From the NCBI GenBank assembly GCA_001598975.1, contig BBXU01000470.1:62001-126000 (forward strand): DNA of 64,000 bases, written 5' to 3'. The translations under genes and the position numbers were made by a program. Positions 10,823 through 24,400 of this stretch are shown here, piece by piece. The notes below the pieces were generated by a model that was not told the origin of the DNA, ran no database searches, and was given only the letters and a program-made list of their open reading frames with translations. Numbering within the stretch: the first letter of the stretch is position 1; each line of letters opens with the position of its first letter. The stretch comes from Parachlorella kessleri (lineage: Eukaryota; Chlorophyta; Trebouxiophyceae; Chlorellales; Chlorellaceae).

Positions 10823-12416
10823 ATGACGCTCAGCGCTGGGCCCCAGCCACAAAACCCTGCAAAGTCTAGCTGGAAGAGAGGGTTTCAAGAGTGCTTCTCA
10901 AGGCAGCACCTTGCTGGCAGCAGCAAAGCCAAGGCAGCAGGAGCCCACCCAAGGCCAGCTTTCCCTTGGTGTAGGCCTTGCAGAGGCAGCCGAGAAAGCA
11001 CAAGTTCTTCCGTATCTGTCTCAGCAAGTGGGACACCATCGGCAGCCCCACCACCGCCTCCCTATGCTCAGCTCAGCATACCCGTGTATAGCCTGGCTAC
11101 AGTGGGTCCTGACGGTGGCACCCCAACCATGAACCTGGTAAGTAACGATGTAACTTGACGATAGGGCCCCGCCTCATCCTGCCACGAACTCACTCGGTAC
11201 CTTTGTTGGCTAGCAGATGATTTATGCGTCGCCAGTCTCCCTGACCCCCCGGCACTATGCGATTGGCCTGTACCAGAACACCTTGTCCAGGGAAAACATG
11301 CTGGCAACTCGGCGAGGGGTGCTGCAGGTTAGGAACCTTCCAAGTGCACATCAAACGACGGTCAGAGCATCACGCCTGGCTCACTGGTGGAGGCGTGCTC
11401 TGCGCGGTCTGTCCGCTGGGGTCGTTTTATAGCACAATGCCAATGTGGACCGTGGGTGACAGGAGGCTAGCTCTGTGTAGGATACCTTGAGCAGCTCCCA
11501 AGGTGCAAGTGCCAAGCTAGTCTCGACTGACGGGTCCAGGCATCCCCTCTGTGCAGATCCTTGGTGAGCAGCATGCGCACCTCTTTCAGCTACTAGGGAA
11601 GACCAGCGGCCGCGACGCGAACAAGCTGGTGGGTTGGTGGGCATCCTGAGTGCCCCCTGGGCTGAGGTTGGCGCTTTGTCCAGCTGTATAGCTCACTGGT
11701 TTTGTCTCTCTGCGGCTGGGGTTGCTCCACAGCATCTGAGGGTGCAGCACCTGGTTTATGAAGGAAACGTTGATGGAGGGGCGGTGGAGATAGCTTCCAT
11801 ATGCATAAGCAGCAGTAGCCCGGTGCACGGCCGTCCCGGCCCTGCAGACAGCAGGTGTTTTGAACACACCCGGAAGCAGTACGTTAAGCTGTGCTGGCTG
11901 CATGCAGGCACGGCTAGCTGAGCTTGGATTTGCCACGCAAGACTGGCATGGCATCCCCACGCTGGCAGATTGTTGTGGGCTGATGGAGTTGGAGTTTGCT
12001 GCCGACCCCTACCATGCAGGTTGGTTGGGCCTAGCAACCTTGGCGTTGGCAGCAGGACAGGCAGTAAGGCTTGGTCAGATGCAGTTGGTGCGCTGGGCAA
12101 GAGGGCCTGCGGCTCGATAATGGCCTCCACTCTGCGTCATGTCCAGGCACATTGAAACGTGCATGCTGCTGGTGGTCCCGCCGTTCGGGCTGTGATGTAC
12201 CTGGTGCAGTAGTGCATGGTGGCAGGCATTCCATAGTGAAGAGAGGCGGGGGTGACCTGACAGGGTCGTGATGCACTTATGCTGTGCACCTTGCCTGACT
12301 TGTGTTGTGCAGGTGACCACGAGGTTGCCATTTGTCGAGTCGTCGACTACCAAACCGTCTCGGCTGACAGTAGGCCACTGTATACTGGCTACTTGCGGGA
12401 GCAAGGTCTTTACTGA
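10823..12416 (+). CDS. Flavin-reductase-like (FMN-binding split-barrel) protein, probably plastid
   Basis: Five exons: 10823-11137, 11217-11327, 11557-11628, 11908-12019 and 12313-12416, 237 residues, all phases closing. The first 75-80 residues are Ser/Ala/Lys-rich and end in a proline run, like an algal plastid transit peptide. The core opens with AQLSIPVYSLATVGPDG and continues with ASPVSLTPRHYAIGLYQ, LFQLLGKTSGRDANKL, LAELGFATQDWHGIPTL and DHEVAICRVVDY. That order (beta strand with substrate loop, 'P..Y.I.L', central 'G..SGRD', late 'GDH...G/CRV') is the flavin-reductase-like fold seen in plant and cyanobacterial proteins of unknown substrate. It should bind FMN or FAD, but no specific reaction can be assigned. 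It is divergent from HMGS; co-regulation is possible but unproven. Confidence 0.8.
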
Positions 12417-12935
12417 TGCTGGTCGGCCAGGACTGGTAACACACAAATACCTTTGGAGTACTTGCCATTTGTTTGCTTGCAAGTTTCATTGTAAGCTGGG
12501 TTCCAAACTGCCTACTTCGTCTTTGGCCCTGCTCTCCTCTTGTGTGATCCTTTGCACGCCTATGAAATATGCAAACGTCAATATTGCGCTGATTTTGCAC
12601 ACCGTGCTACACCGCTCTTCCTCACCTCCTGCTTAGGGATTCTCATTCAAGGCTTAAACAAATGACCTGAGATAAGAAATTGTTGATGCTTTTTGTGCAA
12701 GCATTCAAAATCAGTTCAGATGAAATGCAGTGCTGCTGAGCAAGGCGCAGTTTCACTTTATGTCACGCATTCTTAACGTGCCCAAGGACACACTCGAGGT
12801 GGTTTGGAGTACGTCACCATGACACCGTCTGAGATCGGATGGTAACTGGTGCCTGTCTGACTGACGTCAGTAGGGGGAGCCCACGACCAGCCCCACTGTC
12901 CACTCTGGGTCTCAGCTACCTGCCACCAATGTGCT
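12417..12935. other. Intergenic region between convergent genes
   Basis: It separates the flavin-reductase-like stop from the desaturase-like stop and presumably contains both 3' untranslated regions. Nothing else is recognisable. Confidence 0.5.
12490..12494 (+). terminator. TGTAA polyadenylation signal after the flavin-reductase-like gene
   Basis: TGTAA lies 74 bases after the stop at 12416 on the coding strand. This is the usual green-algal poly(A) motif at a plausible distance. Confidence 0.45.
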
Positions 12936-15900
12936 TTATAGAAATGGTGGTCCTCGGACACCAAGCAGCTGAAGGCTACTTTTGACTTGGCTGTTGAGTG
13001 CCTTGGCCAGAGCTATGTGAGGCTCGTCAGCCTCCACTGCAACAAAGAGCAGAAACCGTCGAAGGCTGAGAATCGTTGACTGGCAACCTACCAACTGCTG
13101 CCTCTGGCTGCCTGTCTAAACTGTGCGCAGCACTGACACAAGAGGCCGGCAGGACAAAAGCACCGACAGGCACACCCCGACATGGTCGCACGCCAACGTG
13201 TGCACCGGAGAGGTGCACGAGGTCCATCTCACCCCAACAGGCACATCAAGCACAGCAATGGAGTGGACAAACATACCTGGCAGGATCGTGGCCGCCTGGC
13301 CCTGCCCCAGCAGGTCCACCACGCGGTTGGCTGCTGTCAGGCCGGTGACATACGCTCTCTCCTGCAAACAGTTGCAGGGCCGACGGCTACTAAGGCAGCG
13401 CATGGAGCGTACGACTACAACAACCTGGGCAGCGCAGCACAAGGTGTGACCGACCCCTCCCGGGGAGTTTGTAAACGACCCATGTCCAGAAAAGTGCGGC
13501 ACAGGTAGGTTGGAGGGGTTTTGAGTTTCTTTCACTGCTGCATGCAAGGGCGCTGCCTCAGGGCAGGGTGCCACACCCCAGACATAAACACAGCACTGTT
13601 GTAAGCTGTCTTATGTCACCTGGGAGAGCCCATTTGCTCCATGGTCCACACCCTTCACCCAGTCACCTGCGTGCGGGCAATGCCACCACTTAACAGGATG
13701 CCATGGCTGCAATTTACTAGGCTCACCTGCCCTTTGATGCGTACCTCGCCAAGTTGTCACTATCAGCAGGCATGGCATGTAAACCTGTCTCATTTGCCCA
13801 TGTCAACAGCACAGCGCCTTCTCCCTTGCGCCTAAGGATCCACAGGCGCTATTCATGCTGTTAGACCGAGGTATGCAGGCAAAATCACGCTCTTCTCACC
13901 CACCAGCCGGCAGGAACACCTTCACCGGCAGCACCAGGTAGGCGCACCTGCCAGGAAGACATTGCTGAAGGACGTCTGCTGCCGCGGGCGGTACTGGTGG
14001 GACCCCGGGCTGAAGTGTGTCACCGCCCTGGGGAAGCGGAGAACTGCGCTATCCACCACCTGCACAAGCATCAAGAGAGGCCGGTGGTGTTACCCTTCTC
14101 GTCCTGCTTGCCATGGTTTACAATGGCCGACAGGCATTTCCGCCACTTCGCAAACACGAGGCAAACGAGGGAGGCAGGGTTTTCAGCCCGAACGAGGCAC
14201 TGTCTACCATCATCATCCACCACATAAGATGCCTGGGAGCGCAGAGTGATGCCCTCCACCTGCCTCCAACCGATGCCCGTCCCAGCCAGGCAGAGTGCAC
14301 ATGCACCATGCACCACTGACCTGCGCGTCCCTGAACCCTGGCTCGCACTTGGCTATGTTGTCATGCACCTTCCGGACAATCTCCTCGTCAGAGAGCGGCA
14401 ACAGCGTGGAGGCGTGGTAGAAGTCAGCGGCTATCACGCTGCCAGGCTCAGCACGGTACTCATCCTGTACAGGAAGGATCTAGGAATATGGCCGTTTCAT
14501 ACGCAGCATGCCTCATCCTAAGGGTCAGTCAGCTGCTGCAGGAGCTGCTCTCGCTGCACAACTCTCTCAGGCACCCCAAGAAGAACTGTCAGCGTAGAGG
14601 TAGGCTGTACGCTACCACTGGTTACCACTGAAGCCTTCTGTTTTGCACAGTACTTCTTGAAGTTTCACGCCTGGTTGCGCTTGGATGTTGGCTCATGTCA
14701 GCAAGGCCTACCTGTAAGTAGTTCAGGTCGAAGAAGGTAGCTCCGGTGTCTTGCTCAAACCCGGCCAGCACATTGGCTGGGAAGCGGGTGGGCACCCTCC
14801 GGTCAAACCAGAGCCGCACCGCGATACAGTCCACTACAGCAGGCAGGCAGGGAGAAAGACGGACACTGTTCAGGGCCGATGCGCGGAGATCGAGAAGGGC
14901 GGGGAGCAGTGTGGCTGCATGGAAGGGGAGGGGGGGCTGGCGCGGCCCAGCACGGTCGCTAAAAGGCTCAGCATAAGACCAGGACAAGCTGTTGGGCTAT
15001 AGGAAGTATCTTGCCTGACACAATTCCGTGTTGCTGAGTACTTCCGTGCACAAGCCACTACAATCAAGCCTATGACTGAAGTGGAGAGCTGTGTGCATAC
15101 CTGTCTTAAGGTTCATGATGCCTCGGAACTCCTCCCGCACGGCCAGCTGCGGAGTGGCAGTCACCAGCTTCTGCATGCCTGCAGCCAAACAGAACGCAGG
15201 AACTGCATATGCTGATCTGAAACTCTGTTGCAAGTGTGCCAGGGAAGAAAGCCGGTGCCGGAGTGCTGAGGCGCTGCAGTGGGACGGATTTCAAGGCAAG
15301 AAACTGTTTCTGCAGGTGGCTGCTGCTCCTTTGGCTGCTATCCAGAAGGCCCAGTGTAATGTTAACCTGTGGCCACCATACTTGCCCCAACACCCACCAG
15401 CAATGCTGACGGCAAAGATGACTGAATCTGCCTGGTACACCTCCTCCTCCCCGGCCTCATTCTTGGCCACCACCCCTGCCACGGTGTTGCTGTCTCCCAT
15501 GAGCACACCTGTCACCAGCCGCCCACCCTGCCAACGCACAGAGGGTAGGCCAGCAACATGGACAATCATTCCATCTCTATGTTATCGTAAAACTTATGCA
15601 GGTCTGGAGGACAACCCCGCCCGACTATGTCCACACATGTTTCACAAACTACGTTGTGGCACCGGCAGTTGCCCTGGGGGCTCGAAGGGGGAACTCGCAC
15701 TTGACACATGGCATCTGCCACTTTGACCGTTGTCGAAATCCCCCATGCCCCCCTCCTTCTCAGCTGATGACCGCTCCCTGTGAGTCAGTGGCCTGCTTGC
15801 TGTACCAACCTTCCACCCTGCGCCTAACTGCAAAAAGCAAATCGTGCCCATGGACAGGCATAACCCAATGGAACAAGCGCACCAAAGCCACTCCAGGAAG

Positions 15901-17934
15901 CCTGTCTCCCAGAGGCGGTAGGCGGCTTACCTGCACCTTTCCCCCGGCGCTGCGGATGCGATCCACCAGCGGCAGGAAGATGCGGTCACTGACCGAGCCC
16001 TTGCACCAGCACACGTCAAAGTCTGCCTGGTGCGCCAGCGCTGTAGCAGGCAGGCACAGAACCCCAGTCTGGGAGACCAGTAGGCAGGCAGGCAGCGGTC
16101 TGGTTATGCCAGCTTGCAGAACCTGTTTTGTTGACAGGGTATGCAACCAGCTCAGGTTGCTTCGTTAAGGCATCGGCTTCACTCTCATGTCCAAGAACGC
16201 TTATGTGTGAATGCATCAGCTCACCGTAAAAGTAGAGCGTCTCAATTGCCACAGCCGCAGAGAGCTCTTCTGGGGGTGCAAAGAGCCCTACCTGTAGGTA
16301 GGAACTAAAATTTACCATCGTGTGCGAGCTTCCAGGGAATGTGCGAAAGATATTCAACATGGATGGGCTGAAAGACTCTTAGCCCAACTCTTCCGCTCGT
16401 ATGGCCACCCACTGGCAGGCTACCTCTCACCAGCATTGTGGGCTTCAGGAAGAACTCATAGGCTCGGTCTGACACCCCACAGTTTCTCAACATCTCTCGT
16501 GCAGTCATCTTGTCATACCTGCAAGCCATTGATGCAGCAGTCCACAGTGCGTACAATGATTTGGCTGTGTTGATAGTTGAGGCTAGTAGGCTAATAGGTG
16601 CCAGACAGGAAACAGGGACGCCTCAGAGTATTGATCGGCCCCTCGTACCTGTCATAACTGTCAAGCGTGGACTTGAGGTCTATGGCTGTGTACAGCCACG
16701 GAAGCACCGTGGCGCGATCTTGCAGAGGAAGCCGACTGCATGAGCACAACGGTACTCCCTCACCAGGGTTCTCACAGGGAGCCCCACAGTGATGGCAGCG
16801 GAAGCAGCACTCCGAGTCTCCGTTCTCTATTCCCTCATCTATATCGAGCAGGCCATAAAGCCCGGGATCATGTCAAGCCGACATGGCCAGGCACACTGTA
16901 GCGTGCTCTATGTGAACGAGTGGCCCAGCCGGACTGCCAACTCACGGGAACATGTTGAAGGTGTGGACAAACTGGCCCACAAAGGCAGGCAGGCGAGGGA
17001 GCTTGGAGAACACCGGCGCCTGCACAGCCAATCTCACAACGCAGGAGTTACCGGCTGCCGCCCAACTTGCGGGGAGCTGTGCAGGGCAAGCACGCATAAG
17101 AGCAGGCCCAGGTGGTGAAGGGCTTGCACCTGGGTGATGAGCTGGCCATCATTGCCCCAGAAGCCGCTTGTCTCGAAGTCAGTGAAGGGCCAGGGGATAC
17201 CCAGCTCTCGCACCATGGCGAAGATATTGTGATACTGGTACCTGCATCGTTCCAGGCAAGACCAGTGTGGGAGAATTTGAATTTGAGCGCCTGTTTATCG
17301 AAGCAAGGATACGAGCGCAAGGCCAATGCTCTGGGTGGAGCAATCCGTCACAGCCAGGTTGAAAGGCTGCTTTCATAGCGCCAGAGCCGGCCCAGTGGAC
17401 GGTCTAGCAAGGTGCAGCCCAATGAGAGCTTCTCACCAGAAGCCTTTGGTGCCTGCCTCCACTGCCCGTCCCTGGGGCGTGCGCCAGCCAGAGGAAAGGC
17501 CTCCAGGGTTTGGAGGTGCGTCCAGCAGAGTCACGTCATATCCCTGCTCCGCGAGGTGCTTGGCAGCACCAAAACCTGCACATGCGGTGCTCCTCTGTGT
17601 TCTCAGGGCACTGGCAAGGAGGCGTCCCCCACTGTGAAGCTGGTACTGCGGCAGTCGGTAGCTGCCCTTCCCCTGGCATACCTGCCCACCCGCCGCCCAC
17701 AATCACCACCTTATTTTGCTTCGGCTGCTCCTCTACCACCAAAACGGTTTCACTCAGGATGGCAGGTTCTATGTAGACGCCTGGTGAGCTAGACAGGGGT
17801 GAACTAGTACTGTGTGCTTTAGACACCACGTTCTGCTGCTGGGCCAGCCGCCCTGTCCCTCGCGAGGCACACCGCCGGTTGTTAGTACCCAGAAAAGGTA
17901 CTTGACAAGTTGCTCTGGTTAAGGTACCTAGCAT
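12936..17934 (-). CDS. Plastid zeta-carotene-desaturase-like FAD oxidoreductase
   Basis: Sixteen exons encode 582 residues: 17682-17934, 17437-17575, 17130-17241, 16946-17019, 16649-16735, 16431-16518, 16225-16291, 15931-16040, 15398-15527, 15101-15178, 14712-14833, 14321-14464, 13948-14059, 13620-13666, 13277-13361 and 12936-13036; every phase closes. About 70 Ser/Arg-rich residues form a likely transit peptide, followed by the FAD Rossmann motif VVIVGGGWAGFGAAKHL and an acidic strand end (TLLDA). Then come GTKGFW, LVRELGIPWPF, LVGLFAPPEELSAA, FYALAHQADFDVCWC and the C-terminal FAD motif VFLAGDWVKGVDHGANGLS. These are the amine-oxidase/carotenoid-desaturase fold and a subgroup annotated 'zeta-carotene desaturase-like' in cyanobacteria and plants. 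It is not the classic ZDS enzyme as I know its motifs, so the substrate is unknown. The start at 17934 is the first in-frame ATG of the exon. Confidence 0.85.
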
Positions 17935-18461
17935 AGCGATCGGTTGCTGCCTGCCTGACCCGATCGTTCCCACTAGTGTAACCCTGTCTGCTTCTCCATC
18001 CGCAATGTTGGAGATTGGCAGCGATTGTCAACTTGATGAGGGCTCAGGCAGGCAGGAGTGCAACTACCATGGCCATAGCGCGCGCGGCCTGGGCCACAAA
18101 GATGGAGGGGTGGATCCATGGGTGGATCTACCAGGGTTACCCCTGGGTTTATCACCAAGGTGACGTTCTTAGGAGATACATGCGCACCTCTTTACTTTCA
18201 TCAGCTCGTTCGTCAGGGCGGGTCTGACACAACATGAATGACTATGCTGAACCAAGGCAAGCTGTACCGACCAGGCTTTAGCAGCAGTGCTGGGTATCTC
18301 CAGCAAAGGTCACCACACACACTTGTGAAGTGAAGAGGAAAAGTGTGCAAGCGATCAACCTCCACCAAAGGACTAGACACGCTTGCTCAACACCAACCGC
18401 CAGCATAGCGAAGCACGAGAAGCTGCTGGCCTGACCTAATTGTCGCCATCCTCTGTCCAGC
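17935..18461. other. Intergenic region
   Basis: A 527-base gap between two minus-strand genes: the 5' flank of the desaturase-like gene and the 3' flank of the large unknown gene. The only structure seen is a short imperfect duplication of GGGTGGATC around 18108-18128. Confidence 0.45.
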
Positions 18462-21400
18462 CTACTCCCTCCGCCTCCGGGATGCCGCCCTCTGCTGCAG
18501 CCTTGCCGTCTCACGGGCAGCAGTGTCCCATGCCTCCCACAAAGAACCAACAGCCTGAGTGCCGTCCAAGGCGGCGCACAGCTTTGCCCCTTTCGCATCA
18601 CCGCACCGCCACCCAGATGACGTCACAGCATGCTGGTCCAGCAGCAGCCTGACCAGGCCACTGCTGTCGGTAGCAAGGTGAGAGAGCAGCATGCCCAGCA
18701 GCTCCACGCTTAGCGTGCTGAGCTCCTCCGCTTCATGCACCAGCATCCATGCCCTCGCCAGCAGGGCAGCCGCCAGCAGGCACCTCCCTGTGGGCCGGTC
18801 TTTGCCAGGAAGGGCAGCAGGTTCGTTCTGCCTCGCTTCCTTCAAAAGGGAGGATGCCTGCTGTAGCACGGTTGCCCAGCCAGCCTGCACCTCGCCCTCA
18901 AATCTGCCTATAGCAGTAGGTGGGTCATCCTGGGCATTCAGCACGGCTGCCGCCAGGTGCATCACATGTGTTGAGCTCGGCACCGCAGTCAGTGCCACCT
19001 CCAAAGTAGCCGCCAGGCTCGCAGGACTGCCTGCCGACACAACGCGTTCCTTGCTGCACACTACCATAGAGGCCACATGCTGGCTGTAGTTGGTCCACAG
19101 CAGGGGCACCAGCGCAGGCGGAACCGTGCAGCCAGCCTGCCATGGGCTGATGGAGGGTTTGGGGCCAGCCAGCAGCAGCCGCAGCAGGCGAGTTGCAACT
19201 TGGCAGCTGTCAGCTCCGCTGTTGCTGGTGCTGGCAGTGGAGCCCCCAAGTGCTGAGGGAGGCTCTTGACTGGGGGCACCTGCTGTGTCAAGCATTAGCT
19301 GCATGCAGCGCCTGACAGTGGCCAGCTTGGAAGGTGGTAGCATGTGGTTACGTGATGGCACTTGCCAGACCCTGCACGAGTCGAATGACAAAAAAATCAT
19401 ATGACGAGTGTTGTGCGACACTGACGTTCAATAGACCCTAAAAGCGCTGTGAACAACTCAACTCATGAGCTATAAACAGGAAGTGGCCTCACAAGAGCTT
19501 AATTACGATGATGGCCGCCGGGCCAAGTTAGATTTGTTAACCAAAAACATGGCAGGAATGACAGCTGACTGGGCAATCAGTAAGAACTCAAAGCTAGCAT
19601 ACCATACTCATCTTTTCAGGAGCCAGATGGCAACCTCCCAGCCAGCGGCCAGCCTGGCAGCATGGGTGAGGGAGCCAGACAACCACTCAAGCATGGCCGG
19701 CTGCTTCTTGCAGGCACGGAAAGCCTGGCTGCAAGTAAGCTCTGCAGCCCAGCTCTTCATCATCTCTGGGTCCCCACAAGCCCTGCAGATGGAGGATCCA
19801 GTCCTGGTCAACAGCATCCCAGCTGGTGATCTGGAATCTAATGCTGTTGTGCTCAAACTACTTTCCACCAGCTACCAAGCACATAGCAAACCCCAGCTTA
19901 CACAGCGTCCACCAGGCAGGCCAGGGTTAGCTGCATTATTTGCAATGCTGCGGTTGTGCCAATGGCAGGAGGACCTACTAAGACCCATTGTCAACCTGGA
20001 CAGCATGACAATGCGGAGTGCAACATCATTACCATGCATGCTCTTACCTGTGCAGCATGGGGAGAACCAAGCCCATCCACCACTGGAAGAGTGGATCGGA
20101 CTTTTTCAGCACCTCCGCATTAGCACACCTGATGACAGCAGCGCCCACCTACACTACATATGGCAGCTGAGTCAGTTGGTGAGCAGAGCTTGAGTCACCC
20201 TAGCGTGCCATGTGTGCCCCACCTCCTGCGCTGCATGCAGCTGCCCTCCTTGACAAAGTGACTATTGTCAAGGCCTCCCAATAATGTCCATTTTTAGTCG
20301 TGGCAGCGCACGATTGTGTCTAGCGCTGTAGGGTTGTCAATGCAAAGTGCACAGAGAGCAGACCAGAGGGTGCCTACCTCCTTATCTTGCAGGCCAGCAC
20401 ACTGCTCCCAAAAAGCGGCCACTTGGGGCTCCCCCACCAGCCTGCTGCTGCCTTCCAGGAGCCCGCACCGCATGCTGGGGCTCAGGTCAGGGCGCTGCAT
20501 CTCGCCGTAGGCGAGGGCTACTGCCTACAAAATACACATATAAGGGTCCCGTTGACCTCACAAGAGACGCCCCACTGCCGCAGCTGTCATGCCAAGAGGA
20601 GTAAGCGCAATATCGCAGCTTCTCACATAGTTACGGAAGAAGTTGACAGAATGCCTAGGGATGCACGTGGCCTGGGCTATGCTCGGCCAGTAGGAATGAT
20701 TTGTAAGGCAGCCTTTGTTTCAGCTGACCTTGCGTCCTGCAGGTCTGTTACCCCACCCACCTTAGCGCCCCCGCTCTGCAGCAGCATGGTTACTATCTTT
20801 TGCCACGCTGCCGCGCGCAGGCCGACCGTAGACAGCATGTCTTCACACAGCTCCTCGAAATCCGCTCGGGGCAGACGGTGGGCAATGCGCTTGAGGGCAC
20901 TGGCGGCATGGGTTGCAGAGTCACTAGCCAGCTGCACAGCAAGGAACAGTTGAGCAACTACTACCTGTCTGTTGACAACAAGGACTCCCGGGTCATATCC
21001 TTGAGTCAATGGTGTGTATTGGGAGACGGTGACGAGAAGAGCATGCATGCTTGTCTAAACCGATGCGCCGCACCCTAATTGGCTATTTTTGCTATATAGC
21101 AAAAGCGACCACTGCCACTAAGCTGGGGCCAAAACTTGCTTCGTATCCCACCGAAAGATATACCAAGGCTGCGCTCAGTTGGCCTACCCAGGGCAGCAGG
21201 AAGCCAGCAGCATCATTTGCATCTGGCAGTCGGGCTGCTGCCAGCAGGCAGGCTGGCAGGATCTCTGAGGTTGACACCAACGGCTTCAGTTCAGCGCTTG
21301 AGGCGTCCTGTACACAGATGAGGAAAATCAGGGATGAAACCTAGGTACTGTATTTCCCGGTGGTACTCAGCGTACAAAGCGAACATGCTGAAAGGTGTGA

Positions 21401-24400
21401 AAGCTTGGGTTCCCCGTGAATAGACCCCGGTCTCACAGCACAACCTGCTGGCTGGTAGCCCCCCACCACGGGCTGCAAGGCCAGTCAGATGCCGTCGAGC
21501 ACTGTCACCTTCATTCCAAGGTTGGACTTGCCACGACAGAGCCCAGCATATAAATAATGCACCCTGAAATTGTCGAACCCCGGCCACTGACCTGAATGCG
21601 GGTCAGCAAGCACACCGCCGTCACACGCGCCCAGGTCTTGGCACCCGCCGTTCCCAGAACGCAAATGCACAGCTGCCGCAAGCACTCCTGTGTGGCAGGT
21701 GGCCAGCGGCGGATATCCCGGCTGAACAACCTGCGGTTGACTCCCCAGTAGTTGCCAGCTGGCTCTTCGTTCGAGCGGTAATCCAGGTAACCCAGCAGGG
21801 CTGACTCCATGGCGGCCAGGCGGCTGCCCTCTTGTTGGATTGCTTGGAAGGCTTCTGAAGTGACACTGCAAGAGCAAGCAGATGGCGGGATGGTAAGCAG
21901 GGGCTCGTGCCTAGCAATGTAATGGGAAGTCAGGATCACAGCACATCTGGGGCTGGTATAGATCAATGTGTAACATCCCAGCTGAACACTGCGCCAGGCC
22001 AAGGTCATCTCCCTCCCCCCACTGTTCCATCTGCACAGATGCCTGCAGGCAGAGTACTAGCAGTCCGCTGCAACTCAGGAACCCACTCAGCTGACCTGTC
22101 ATAGGCAGCCACCACACCACAGAGGGCGCCAGAGTGGATGCGGTTTGTCAACAGTGTGTCACACAGCCTGGAGCCAAGGTCTGGACGCTCCATCAGGCTG
22201 CGGACCAAGAGGGGGTGGCACCCAACCAGCAGCTTCAGCGTCTTTTCATTATGCGTTGCAAACTCCTGCCACCACCGGGCCGCCTCAGAGGCTTCACCTG
22301 CATATGGCAGGGCGGGCAGGTTGAACAGGTGCCGCCTAGGTGGACAGACAATGGTGAGCTAGCAGTGTCCAGGCATTGTGCCTAGTGCAACGCTGTTTTC
22401 CGTCAACATGACATGGTGCTGGGTGATAGGCACAAGCCGAGCACCAGGCTCATCTCCTTTCAGTCGTATCTGCGTGCCTGCCTCATGGCTGCATCCAGCC
22501 GACCCACCTTGTTTGGTGGTCAGCCATTCGTGACAAAGGCAAGTCTCGACAAATTCCTCAACAGCAGGGAAGCCGCCTGGTGCTCCCAACAAGGCCTGCA
22601 AAAGAACTTCGTCCGGTGAGTCTTGCCTAAATAACCAAGAGTGTGCAGCCTCCAGTCCTGGCCACAAGGGGAACATAGTAGACATTCCCATCATAAAGTC
22701 AATACTGGCATGCTATGCATTCATTTGCCTGCCCAGCAGCTCTCCACACAAACATAAAAGCCCTGTAGCGCAATGCTATGTATAGAGCTTGGTTATGTCA
22801 CTATATGCAGGAGCTGGATGAATGTGTTACACTAGGAGCCCAGGCTATCTCGCAAACCTAGAACTGGTTAGTGAGCTTGCTGCCGCCATCCGAGGGCTAT
22901 CCCCATCAGGCAGCTGAAATGTTACTTGCCAGAAGGTGAAGCATGGGGATTTGCCGAGGCGTGCCACCGTAGCCCTCACCTTGGCTCGTTGCAGCACAGC
23001 TCCCTCATCATTCCCGCTAAGCCACCACTGCAGGCAGCTGTATAGACACCAGTACCAGTCATTGCGCCCCTTGCTGTTAGACACAAGCTGCCACAGGCTG
23101 GCGCCCAAGCCTGCTGACGGCTGGCAGCCCGCACCAGATAGATGTGCGCCGCTGTCGTTGGTCCAGTGTGAGAGAGGGAAGCGGCCCACCAAAATCTCGT
23201 GCACTGCCTGATTCAGCTCAGGCAGACCATGCACTACCTCCCTGACCGACTTAGCTAGCCCAGCAGCTGTGAGGGCCTCCAACAGTGCGAGGGCTGGCCT
23301 GCGATGATTGGCAGTGACATACAGAGGCAGCAGGCCGGACAGCAGAGCATCCGCAGCGCGCTTGACATCACTGCTAACCCGCAGCGTGTCCGGCGCCGCC
23401 ACCACCTGAATAGCCTTCACAGGATCAAACCAGCTAGGCTGCTTGACAGAGTCAAGCGCTGAGCACCTCCACGCATGAGGGTCAGGCTCCTGGCAATTCT
23501 GGCTTTGGCTTCCTTCCCCCGGAGTGGCTACATGCTGTGGTTGCAGGGCGCCGAGCCCCGTGGCTGTGGTGCCGCTGCAGCGCGCCAGCAGCTCTCTGTG
23601 CAAGCGCAATCCAGGTGCCAGCAGGGCTCCCTGCGGGTCCAACACACCTTGGCGCAGCACCTTCGATGCCACGGTAGCCACCTGCAAGCATGGCCCAAAT
23701 GAATCTAACGCATCGATCATCAGTGAGTTGGGGCACCACGGGCTTACCTGGGCAAGCAAAGCATCAGGGCTGACATGTTCAGGAAAAGGCGCTCATTACT
23801 GGCATGCTTCACAGCCAGGCTGCAGCTTTTTACGCAAATCCAAAGCCAACCCTAGCAGGAAGGGAGTCAGGCGCCTTCTGGCTATGAGTCTTCAGTGCAC
23901 AGCCTGGCCATCACACTGCTGGACCCACCGTTCGCTGCAGAGCCTCATCACAATCTGGAGCAGCCAGCGCTCCTAGCAGCGTAGCTTCCAGCAGTGTCAC
24001 ATGCTCAAGGCCCAGCAGGCGCAGCACGTCGTTGCCCTGCCCTGTGCTTGCGAATTTGATGAGCGACCGCAGCACCTGCAGGTTTCGATGGAGACCATGT
24101 CGAACTGGATGGAAAGGTTGGCGGGCAAGCCGCACAAGCTTCAAGACCAGAACCCAGCGCTCCAACAGGACCAACTGCATGCAGCATCAGCCTAGGCAGT
24201 GCAGCCCTGTCATCTAAAACGGTGGCCAGGAGACCTACATGATGGCCCGCGAAAGACTGCAAGCTGTTTTGCCAAGAGACATGCTGCAAGTTGCAGCCTT
24301 CAGTCATGGGAAGCAAATCTTGAGAGTCAACAGTTTGATATACCTCCTCCCGCACAAAGGCCCGCTCGTTCTTGATGCGCAACAGGACCTTGGGCACAAC

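Noticed and set aside
19465..20193. 242-codon plus-strand open frame
   Set aside because: It overlaps, in antisense, a minus-strand coding segment (19620-19868) of the large helical gene; its translation has no domain and no splice-phase partners.
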